DNA from: Deltaproteobacteria bacterium
Lineage (GTDB): Bacteria > Desulfobacterota > DSM-4660 > Desulfatiglandales > HGW-15
Direction of reading: 5' to 3'
DNA length: 53,576 nt
Assembly: GCA_016930835.1 (NCBI GenBank)
Contig: JAFGGA010000185.1
Location: forward strand, 1-53,576
Below, piece after piece: positions 8,612 to 15,402 of the stretch. Positions within the stretch are counted from its first letter, which is position 1, and the number at the start of each line of letters is the position of its first letter. The notes beneath the pieces were generated by a model that was not told the DNA's origin, did not search any database, and saw only the letters and a list, made by a program, of their open reading frames with translations. Position numbers and translations under genes: made by a program.

Positions 8612-8918
8612 AAATTATTTGCCCTTCGGATAGGATCTTTCTAATAAATTTTCTCCCAGAAATATTCTCAAGCTCTTTAGGTGTATATATGAGCATGTCC
8701 ACCGCTTTCCCTTTTAAAACATCATATATTTCATTGAAGTCGTCATATCGATCAAAAAAACGTTTCTCACTTTCTATGAGTATTAGGAGATCAATATCAC
8801 TCCTTTTCGATTTTGTTCCTTTTGCCGTGGATCCGAATAGGATGGCTTTTAAAACGTTTGTTTGTTGAAAGATGGGATATAATAGATCGCGTATTTCACT
8901 TAAATTTTTCTGGATCAT
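8601..8918 (-). CDS. Minimal nucleotidyltransferase (MNT), HEPN partner
   Basis: A 105-residue pol-beta-superfamily nucleotidyltransferase. It has the exact GS-x10-DxD motif (GSTAKGTKSKRSDID) and a third acidic strand VDMLIYT, so metal binding looks intact. In studied HEPN/MNT pairs the MNT protein AMPylates and neutralises its HEPN partner; whether that applies here is inference. It is the first gene of a two-gene minus-strand operon. AAAGGA lies 6 bases before the ATG, and an operator-like inverted repeat is at 8947-8981. Confidence 0.87.
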   Translation of the reverse strand: MIQKNLSEIRDLLYPIFQQTNVLKAILFGSTAKGTKSKRSDIDLLILIESEKRFFDRYDDFNEIYDVLKGKAVDMLIYTPKELENISGRKFIRKILSEGQIIYEH

Positions 8919-8946
8919 TTGAAATCCTTTGCATTAAATAAACTCT

Positions 8947-8981
8947 ATTAGTATCAATATCTATTAATCTATATCACTAAT
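8947..8981 (-). promoter_or_regulatory. Operator-like inverted repeat before the HEPN/MNT operon
   Basis: ATTAGTATCAATAT (8947-8960) and ATATCACTAAT (8971-8981) are inverted arms around a 10-base A/T spacer, 29-63 bases upstream of the nucleotidyltransferase start. Position and symmetry suggest an autoregulatory operator overlapping an A/T-rich promoter. Confidence 0.4.
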
Positions 8982-9073
8982 ATCTAAAGGAGACAATGAT
9001 TTTGAAATGCCCTGAAATGGTATAGTCACTTGTAACCATAATAACAGGAAAAAGATTTTTAAATGTCCGTTCA

Positions 9074-9451
9074 TTAGGTTACCTTGTATGGAATTTCGAT
9101 AAATAAATGTTTTCGTGGATTGAAGTCTTTTGTATTTCGGGTGCACAGCTTGATATGATAATGGACGGCAATAGCTGACTGAAAGGCATCGGGGAGCTTC
9201 CATCCATGTTTTTGTCTTAGGTCGGCAGCAATATCCGCGATCTCTTTATCGATAGGTAAAATAGCATATTGGTCTAAAAAAGATAATACCTTGTCTTTGT
9301 CCTCATCAGCAATTCCCACTAAAATCTCCGCTCTGGTGATAACCGAAATTGAGGTTTGTTCCGGTTTTAGACTCAGGATGAAGGCCGTTGCTTTAGGGAT
9401 ATTATTGAAATGGTCGATCAGTATGACTGAATCGAGGAGTCTGTTTAGCAT
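9074..9451 (-). CDS. PIN-domain toxin (VapC-like ribonuclease)
   Basis: 125 residues with the full set of PIN acidic residues: D7 (LLDSVILID), E42 (RAEILVG), D88 (KLPDAFQSAIA) and D109 in the TRNTKDF motif typical of VapC. It is predicted to be a Mg-dependent RNase that cleaves tRNA or rRNA when free of antitoxin. The start lies 1 base after the stop of the upstream antitoxin gene, the usual VapBC arrangement. Confidence 0.9.
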   Translation of the reverse strand: MLNRLLDSVILIDHFNNIPKATAFILSLKPEQTSISVITRAEILVGIADEDKDKVLSFLDQYAILPIDKEIADIAADLRQKHGWKLPDAFQSAIAVHYHIKLCTRNTKDFNPRKHLFIEIPYKVT

Positions 9452-9452
9452 A

Positions 9453-9686
9453 TTAATCCCATTCAGATCGAATTTTATTCTGATATTTCAAGCCGTCTCC
9501 TTTATCCCAGATCCCTTTTGTCTCGTGGACCAGCTTTTGATAGACACCCTCAACTTCCTGTTCTTTGAGTTGAGCAATGCTTCTACGGATCGCTTCAGCC
9601 ATTGAAATATGATTGTTTTTGCTATAAGCGGCGAGCCATGATTTCTCGCTTTCGGAAATGGTAATAATAGTCCTTCTGTTTCTCAT
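9453..9686 (-). CDS. VapB-like antitoxin (ribbon-helix-helix type)
   Basis: About 77 residues from the preferred ATG (CAT at 9684-9686), which has GGGAG 9 bases upstream. The frame stays open further upstream (to 9770), but that part overlaps the predicted promoter. Residues 4-35 (beta strand RRTIITI, then two helices ending in AEAIRRSIAQL) fit a ribbon-helix-helix DNA-binding domain. The tail would wrap the PIN toxin. It is translationally linked to the toxin gene. Confidence 0.8.
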   Translation of the reverse strand: MRNRRTIITISESEKSWLAAYSKNNHISMAEAIRRSIAQLKEQEVEGVYQKLVHETKGIWDKGDGLKYQNKIRSEWD

Positions 9687-9719
9687 AATATAGCACTCCC
9701 ATATAATATGATATCTGCA

Positions 9720-9748
9720 AGTGTATATCACTTCGCCAAAAGGGTCAA
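9720..9748 (-). promoter_or_regulatory. Predicted promoter of the VapBC pair
   Basis: Minus-strand TTGACC (9743-9748), 17-base spacer, TACACT (9720-9725), about 35 bases before the antitoxin ATG. Confidence 0.5.
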
Positions 9749-9803
9749 TGGTTTTTGGGACCTTATGCATAAAAAATTCATATCGTGGTGGACAAACTTC
9801 AAC

Positions 9804-9832
9804 TTGACAATGGAAAGGGAATGCGAAATAAA
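9804..9832 (+). promoter_or_regulatory. Possible sucC promoter
   Basis: TTGACA (9804-9809) with a poor -10 match (AATAAA at 9827-9832) at 17-base spacing, about 40 bases before the sucC ATG. Confidence 0.35.
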
Positions 9833-9869
9833 CCCCTTAACAATTTGTTAGGGATTATAAGGAAGTCAT

Positions 9870-11033
9870 ATGAAGCTACATGAATATCAGGCAAAAGAGG
9901 TATTTCGTAAATCCGGGATTCCGGTGCCGAATGGGGTGGTGGTTGCGTCAACGGATGAAGTGGATGGGGTTATCCGGCAGATAAACGGGCCGCCATGGGT
10001 GGTGAAGGCCCAGGTACATGCCGGAGGTCGAGGAAAGGGCGGGGGTGTCCGGGTGGCGCATTCCCCGGATAATGTCAAGACAGCAACCATGGATATCCTC
10101 AGCCATCCCCTGGTCACCAAACAGACCGGACCTGAGGGGAAAAAGGTTCTTCGTGTGCTGATCGAGGAGGGGGCGGAGATTGAAGGGGAATATTATCTGG
10201 CCATGGTTATGGATCGCTCTAAGGCCCGGCCGGTCATGATCTTTAGTCCTGCCGGTGGTATGGATATCGAGGAGGTGGCTGAGAAAACACCTGGTCTTGT
10301 CCAACGTGAGCATGTGAACATGCAAGTGGGGTGGATGCCCTACCAGGGAAGGACCCTTGCGTATAGATTGAACCCTCAACCCGGCCCGGATACATTAAAG
10401 GAATTAATGGCAGTGATGGATAAACTCTACCATATCTTTATTGATTATGATTGTTCACTTGTTGAGATCAATCCCTTGGTCATCACCAAACAGGGAAGGG
10501 TGCTGGCCGTGGATGCCAAGATGGATCTGGACGATAATGCCCTTTTTCGCCATAAAGACATGCGCGGTTTGGCGGATCCCATGGAAAAGGACCCACTTGA
10601 GCGCGAGGCCGACAAGTATGGCATCAATTATATCCGATTGGAAGGAAATATAGGGGCCATGGTGAATGGCGCGGGCCTGGCCATGGCCACCATGGATGTG
10701 ATCAAGATGGCGGGCGCGGAACCAGCCAATTTTTTGGATGTGGGCGGTGGTGCCAGTGAGGAGATGATCACCAAAGGATTTGAGATCATCACAAGAGACG
10801 AACGGGTCAAGGCGATTCTAATCAATATCTTCGGCGGTATTTTGCGCTGTGATGTCCTTGCCCGCGGGGTATTGGCGGCAGCCAAGAAAATAGAAATCCG
10901 GGTCCCGTTAATTGTGCGTTTAGAGGGGACCAATGTGGAAGAGGGCAGGAGGATATTGGAAGAATCGGATCTGGAATTTCTGGTTGCCAAGGATATGGCG
11001 GAGGCTGCTGAACTGGTAGCAAAACAAGGATGA
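9870..11033 (+). CDS. sucC: Succinyl-CoA synthetase beta subunit (ADP-forming)
   Basis: Beta subunit of the cytoplasmic enzyme that interconverts succinyl-CoA and succinate with ADP or GDP phosphorylation. 387 residues is the family length. The N-terminal ATP-grasp fold begins with MKLHEYQAKEVFRKSG and contains the nucleotide-binding KAQVHAGGRGKGGGV loop. The C-terminal CoA-ligase domain has NGAGLAMATMD and the GGGA and NIFGGI segments that contact the alpha subunit. AGGAAG precedes the ATG. Its partner sucD follows, but only after 451 bases of repeats, whereas the two are normally nearly contiguous. Confidence 0.96.
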   Translation: MKLHEYQAKEVFRKSGIPVPNGVVVASTDEVDGVIRQINGPPWVVKAQVHAGGRGKGGGVRVAHSPDNVKTATMDILSHPLVTKQTGPEGKKVLRVLIEEGAEIEGEYYLAMVMDRSKARPVMIFSPAGGMDIEEVAEKTPGLVQREHVNMQVGWMPYQGRTLAYRLNPQPGPDTLKELMAVMDKLYHIFIDYDCSLVEINPLVITKQGRVLAVDAKMDLDDNALFRHKDMRGLADPMEKDPLEREADKYGINYIRLEGNIGAMVNGAGLAMATMDVIKMAGAEPANFLDVGGGASEEMITKGFEIITRDERVKAILINIFGGILRCDVLARGVLAAAKKIEIRVPLIVRLEGTNVEEGRRILEESDLEFLVAKDMAEAAELVAKQG

Positions 11034-11044
11034 GAAAGGAGTCG

Positions 11045-11077
11045 CCCCGCACAAATCAGCGGGATCTTCGACAAGGT
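11045..11077 (+). repeat. Short repeat CCCCGC...GCGGGATCTTCGACAAGGT, copy 1
   Basis: Small hairpin (CCCCGC/GCGGG) followed by ATCTTCGACAAGGT, 12 bases after the sucC stop. A near-identical copy is at 18746-18778. It may act as a processing or termination structure. Confidence 0.5.
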
Positions 11078-11121
11078 TCAGGGCGCAGGGTGCAAGGCTT
11101 TACTCTTAATCACCATGCTAC

Positions 11122-11303
11122 GGTCATGTTTGTTTTTTTGAGGCCATATCTATTTTGTGAGTAGCGGGTGATCCAATGTTTGGGTTTTATGGAATTCATA
11201 TAAAATGAATAAGGGTCTATAGGCGTAAAACCCAAATATTGGATCACTGTGGAGTTTATTGGAATTTTTTGTGAGATATGGTCTCTCAAACACAAACATG
11301 ACC
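11122..11303. repeat. 182-bp imperfect palindrome between sucC and sucD
   Basis: The outer arms (11122-11151 and 11274-11303, beginning GGTCATGTTTG) pair with few mismatches. Inner arms GTGATCCAATxTTTGGGTTTTA pair again around a centre near 11212. No coding potential is evident. It could be a MITE-like insertion, and its transcript would form a very long hairpin. Confidence 0.75.
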
Positions 11304-11313
11304 TCCACTTTTT

Positions 11314-11462
11314 AAATAATGCTCATCCAGAAATACCCCAAATCCCCTCCCCCTTGACGGGAGAGGGTAAGGGTGGGGGTGGCAAAGCTGGGAATGTCAA
11401 AGGACTCCGCGTTTTCCCCCCTCCCGCGAGGGGAGGGGGGATTAATGGATGGACATTCATTT
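11314..11462. repeat. 149-bp element with 16-bp inverted ends and C/G palindromes
   Basis: The left end AAATAATGCTCATCCA and the reverse complement of the right end (AAATGAATGTCCATCCA) match over about 16 bases. Between them are two C/G palindromes: CCCC-CTTGACGG-GAGAGGG type near 11345, and CCCTCCCGCGAGGGGAGGG near 11420. The right end stops about 10 bases before the sucD ribosome-binding site. Confidence 0.65.
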
Positions 11463-11484
11463 GAGTCTACTACGAGGATTATCA

Positions 11485-12381
11485 ATGAGTATACTGGTTG
11501 ATGAGAATACACGAGTGGTTGTGCAAGGAATTACGGGAAAAGAGGGATCTTTTCATACACAGCAGATGCTGGCGTATGGAACGAAGGTGGTGGCCGGCGT
11601 AACGCCCGGGAAGGGCGGTCAAAAGGCTGAAAGCGTGCCGGTGTTTCACACGGTTCAGGAAGCCGTGGCAAAGGAAGGCGTCAATACATCTTGTATTTTT
11701 GTGCCGCCGCCTTTTGCCGCTGACGCCGTTATGGAGTCGGCATCAGCCGGAATCCATGTGATCGTCTGTATTACGGAAGGAATTCCCATCCTTGATATGG
11801 TCAGGGTGATGGAGATGATAAAGGGTAAAGACTGCGTGCTCATCGGCCCCAATTGTCCGGGCATTATATCGCCGGGCAAGACCAAGGTCGGAATCATGCC
11901 TGGGCCCATACACCGCCCTGGTGAAGTGGGAGTGATTTCCAGAAGCGGGACCCTCACCTATGAAGTGGTGGATCAATTAACACGTGTAGGGTTGGGACAA
12001 TCCACATGTATCGGTATCGGTGGCGATCCCATAATCGGGACTTCATTCATCGATCATCTGAAGCGATTTCATGATGATCCTGGGACCGCAGCGGTTGTAT
12101 TAATCGGTGAGATCGGCGGCAGCGCGGAGGAGGAAGCCGCCGAGTATATCCAAACAGGATTTTCAAAACCGGTTATAGCCTTTATCGCCGGGCAGACGGC
12201 TCCTCCCGGTAAAAGGATGGGACATGCGGGGGCCATCATTTCGGGAGGCAAGGGCAAGGCCGAGGATAAGGTTCAGGCCCTTGAAAATGCAGGGATTAGG
12301 GTGGATCGTGATCTAGGTAATTTGGGACAGACGGTTTTAGATGTCTTAAGGATCAAAAAGGGATATCATCCTCCGGAATAG
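11485..12381 (+). CDS. sucD: Succinyl-CoA synthetase alpha subunit
   Basis: Alpha subunit of succinyl-CoA synthetase, about 298 residues from the ATG at 11485, which has CGAGGA 6 bases upstream. The frame is open back to 11449, but that part lies in a repeat element. The CoA-binding Rossmann domain opens with [15 protein letters not shown]. The ligase domain has [12 protein letters not shown] and [10 protein letters not shown]. The phosphorylated histidine is in [14 protein letters not shown]. The last 29 bases overlap the 3' end of ssb on the other strand. Confidence 0.96.
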   Translation: MSILVDENTRVVVQGITGKEGSFHTQQMLAYGTKVVAGVTPGKGGQKAESVPVFHTVQEAVAKEGVNTSCIFVPPPFAADAVMESASAGIHVIVCITEGIPILDMVRVMEMIKGKDCVLIGPNCPGIISPGKTKVGIMPGPIHRPGEVGVISRSGTLTYEVVDQLTRVGLGQSTCIGIGGDPIIGTSFIDHLKRFHDDPGTAAVVLIGEIGGSAEEEAAEYIQTGFSKPVIAFIAGQTAPPGKRMGHAGAIISGGKGKAEDKVQALENAGIRVDRDLGNLGQTVLDVLRIKKGYHPPE

Positions 12382-12772
12382 TGACGGGCTCTTCAGTCGG
12401 GAACCGTTCTTCCACGGATTGGGCTCGGCCTTCACGACTATCCACAGAACCCAGCATCTGCATGGCTTGCGCTACGATCTCCGTCGTGTATCGTTTGTTG
12501 CCGTCGCGATCCTCCCAGGATCTTGTTTGAATTCTTCCTTCGATAAATACCTGTTTGCCTTTGCGGAGATACTCACCGCATATTTCACCCAGACGACCCC
12601 ATGCCACGATTTTATGCCATTCTGTCCGCTCCCCTTTTTCTCCATCCTTATTGGTCCATTGTTCGTTGGTCGCCACATTGAAATTGGCCACGGCGGTCCC
12701 GCTAGGCGTATAACGGACCTCCGGGTCTGTCCCTAAATTTCCAATCAGAATAACTTTGTTTACACTGGCCAT
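12353..12772 (-). CDS. ssb: Single-stranded DNA-binding protein
   Basis: 139 residues from the ATG at 12770-12772 (AGGAG 9 bases upstream); a longer in-frame start at 12832 adds a non-conserved leader. The OB-fold opens [21 protein letters not shown] and continues with [10 protein letters not shown] and the [19 protein letters not shown] core. The C-terminal acidic tip EDDIPF recruits replication and repair partners. It covers ssDNA during replication, repair and recombination. The gene ends inside sucD, giving a convergent overlap of 29 bases. Confidence 0.95.
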   Translation of the reverse strand: MASVNKVILIGNLGTDPEVRYTPSGTAVANFNVATNEQWTNKDGEKGERTEWHKIVAWGRLGEICGEYLRKGKQVFIEGRIQTRSWEDRDGNKRYTTEIVAQAMQMLGSVDSREGRAQSVEERFPTEEPVTIPEDDIPF

Positions 12773-12887
12773 GGTATCATCTCCTTTTAAAGATTGCTTC
12801 TCCCCACTCCTTACCGTGAGAGACCGTGTCAAAACTCTATTTAGAGCCCACGACGAACTCCTTCGGGTCGGCGTTGGCCGAGAAATC

Positions 12888-13114
12888 GTAACAGTTTAGC
12901 CTTTTGAAAATGATGAGGTGCAAGGCTTGGATTCCGCGATCAAGTCGCGGAATGACGATTGATTTTATTATCGCTATACCTTTATGAAGCACGCATTTTA
13001 TTTTTCCTTATGATTTTCCCTTTCCTGTCATTCCGCAGCCCCTCATCAAGTGCAGGACAGGTTTGATCACGGAATCCAGCTGTTTGGATTTTTTGAAAAT
13101 AGCTAAAGCGTTAC
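12888..13114 (-). repeat. MITE-like palindromic element, copy B (inverted relative to copy A)
   Basis: A 227-bp element with GTAACAGTTTAGCC at the left end and GCTAAAGCGTTAC at the right. Its reverse complement aligns with 2783-3042 across the termini, the GGATTCCGCGATCAAG segments and the A/T-rich unique core. It lacks the 33-bp nested palindrome of copy A. It fills part of the 915-base spacer between ssb and the RNase J gene. The rest of that spacer holds a half C/G palindrome near 13196-13218, no convincing gene, and the next repeat at 13568-13654. Confidence 0.8.
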
Positions 13115-13567
13115 AAGAAATCTTATTTTATAAATGCTTGATCTTTAGGGATTTATCCCTTCGACCGAAATGAAAATTTACACGGAAAGTCCATCACAGC
13201 ACAGCCTCCGAGGGGAGGGGGCATTTTGGACAAACGTTCATTATTGCATCAAAGAAGGAAGTACATTTCGGATCGAATATGGATTGATCTCAACCTAACA
13301 CAACCTTATAAAATAGATCAAGTCATTAAAGGAGAAGGTCATGAAAATATCATTCGATTCGTTCGAAATTCAGGGTTCGGCGTTCAGGATACAAAGTTAA
13401 AGGCAAGGGGGTTTTTAACCTGTAAGTAGGGTAAAAATGCCGAATCCATTCATTTACCTTGCTGGTTATGCCCAAAGCCTCAGGCCTTTTTCACTATTGA
13501 CTCAAATCTATATTAACAGTAAGCTATTGGAAATTCGGAATAATTATTAAGCGGCTGAAATAGCTGG

Positions 13568-13654
13568 AAATAACTATCCATCCTCTCCCGAATCCCCTCT
13601 CCCCCATTTCCAGGGGAGAGGGCAGGGTGAAGGGGACATCAATAAATAACTATC
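13568..13654. repeat. C/G palindrome bracketed by 11-bp direct repeats
   Basis: AAATAACTATC occurs at 13568-13578 and again at 13644-13654. Between them is a C/G-family palindrome (CCCCTCTCCCCCATTTCC and GGGGAGAGGG arms). The direct repeat could be a target-site duplication or part of the element. It ends 33 bases before the RNase J start. Confidence 0.5.
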
Positions 13655-13687
13655 TAAAAATAAGACCCTCAACAAGAGAAGACATCA

Positions 13688-15337
13688 ATGCTGAAGATAA
13701 TACCCTTAGGGGGATTGGGTGAAATCGGCCTGAATATGATGGCCCTTGAATATGATGATTATATACTCGTGATAGACGCAGGCCTCATGTTCCCAGAGGA
13801 GTATATGCCGGGTGTGGATGTGGTGATCCCGGATTTCCATTATTTGAAGGAGAACCGGACAAAGGTTCGAAGCGTTATCCTTACCCACGGGCATGAAGAT
13901 CATATAGGAGCCATGCCTTTCTTTTTGCAGGAGTTTAATATCCCGGTTTTCGGGACCAACTTTACGATTGAACTCCTCAAAGAAAAGCTTAAAGAACATG
14001 ATCTCGTGGAAAATACCACCCTAAATAAGATACAGGCAGGGGAAATCAATGCTTTCGGTCCTTTCCAGGTTGAATATATTCGGGTGAATCACAGTATCGT
14101 GGATGGCGTGGGATTGGCCATCGACACACCGGAAGGCATTATTATTCATTCCGGTGATTTTAAAATAGACCACACCCCGGTGGATGAGCAATATACGGAT
14201 CTGATCCGGTTCGCCCATTATGGTGAAAAAAATGTCCTGACCTTACTTTCAGATTCGACCAATGCAGAGAAAGAGGGGTTTACCCTGAGCGAGAGCGAAG
14301 TCAGGCGAACGTTGGAAGATCTGTTTCAGCGCAGCAAAGGCCGCTTGGTCGTGGCCGTCTTTGCCTCCAACATCACTCGAATCCAACAGGTTATTCATCT
14401 CGCTGAAAATTACGGAAGGAAGGTCGCCTTTAGCGGAAGGAGTATGCGGGTCAACGTACACCTAGCCGTCAATGAAGGCTTTATTTGCATGCCGCCGGAT
14501 ATTGAGGTGAGTGAAAAGGCCATCATGCATGTGCCTGATGATCAAATCGCGATTATTACCACAGGGAGTCAGGGTGAACCCATGTCCTCCTTGACACGCA
14601 TGGCCCAGGACAGCCATAAAAGCATTAAGATCAAAAAGGGGGACACGATTATCCTTTCATCCCGGTTTATTCCAGGTAATGAAAAGGCCATCACGACCAT
14701 TATTAATAGTCTTTATAGAATGGGGGCCGAGGTGATTTATGAAAAGGTGTCGGACATCCATACATCCGGTCACGCTTACCGGGAAGAACTCAAGTTGATG
14801 TTGAATCTGGTGAAACCAAAATATTTTATTCCTATACATGGGGAATACCGTCATCTTGTTAAACATCTCCAAATCGCCCAGCAGACGGGAATTCCCAAAG
14901 AACGTCTTTTGCTTGCGGAAAATGGAGATACAATCTGTTTTCAGGGACGGCAGGCTGACATGGGGGAGAAGATCCAAACAGGAAGGATACTGGTAGATGG
15001 AAAAGGGGTTGGGGATGTGGGCGAGCTGGTCTTGCGGGACCGACGTAAGCTCTCCGGAGATGGGGTGGTGATTGCGCTTCTGGCCGTTGATGAACAGACC
15101 GGAGAAGTCATTTATGGCCCGGATATCCTTTCCAGGGGGTTTTTGTTTGAAGACCTGAAAGGATTTATCTTAGAGGATGCCAAGCATGTGGTTATGGAAG
15201 TGCTGGGTGAGATTGAAAACCCCGCGCATATCGACTGGAATGAAGTGGCGCCGGATATCAAAAAGCGATTAAAAAGATTTTTCTTTAAGGTCATCGAGCG
15301 GAGCCCTTTGATATTGCCTATTATTATTCCCGTGTAA
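13688..15337 (+). CDS. rnj: Ribonuclease J (metallo-beta-lactamase/beta-CASP RNase)
   Basis: 549 residues, the usual size of RNase J, a 5'-3' exo- and endoribonuclease for mRNA decay and rRNA processing. The metallo-beta-lactamase domain begins KIIPLGGLGEIGLNMM and has the zinc motif THGHEDHIGA near residue 66. The HSGDFKID strand is motif 3. The beta-CASP insertion follows, with SGRSMRVN, TGSQGEPMSSL and the SGHAYREE and IHGEYRHL motifs. A short C-terminal domain (about 455-549) follows. AGAGAAG precedes the ATG. It is probably co-transcribed with ftsK 65 bases downstream. Confidence 0.95.
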   Translation: MLKIIPLGGLGEIGLNMMALEYDDYILVIDAGLMFPEEYMPGVDVVIPDFHYLKENRTKVRSVILTHGHEDHIGAMPFFLQEFNIPVFGTNFTIELLKEKLKEHDLVENTTLNKIQAGEINAFGPFQVEYIRVNHSIVDGVGLAIDTPEGIIIHSGDFKIDHTPVDEQYTDLIRFAHYGEKNVLTLLSDSTNAEKEGFTLSESEVRRTLEDLFQRSKGRLVVAVFASNITRIQQVIHLAENYGRKVAFSGRSMRVNVHLAVNEGFICMPPDIEVSEKAIMHVPDDQIAIITTGSQGEPMSSLTRMAQDSHKSIKIKKGDTIILSSRFIPGNEKAITTIINSLYRMGAEVIYEKVSDIHTSGHAYREELKLMLNLVKPKYFIPIHGEYRHLVKHLQIAQQTGIPKERLLLAENGDTICFQGRQADMGEKIQTGRILVDGKGVGDVGELVLRDRRKLSGDGVVIALLAVDEQTGEVIYGPDILSRGFLFEDLKGFILEDAKHVVMEVLGEIENPAHIDWNEVAPDIKKRLKRFFFKVIERSPLILPIIIPV

Positions 15338-15402
15338 GTCGTTGAAAAGGTTCAGGGTGCAAGGCGCAGGGTCCGCAAAGAACAATCACAGGAGAATCGG
15401 GA

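Noticed and set aside
8964-9203. Minus-strand frame downstream of the VapC-like gene, including a short hydrophobic peptide starting at the toxin stop (near 9074)
   Set aside because: Most of it overlaps the toxin gene in another frame. The unique 36-codon tail has no ribosome-binding site or recognisable feature beyond hydrophobicity.
13226-13429. 67-codon frame between the MITE-like copy B and the RNase J gene
   Set aside because: It starts with TTG inside a C/G repeat, lacks any motif and its end looks like low-complexity spacer.
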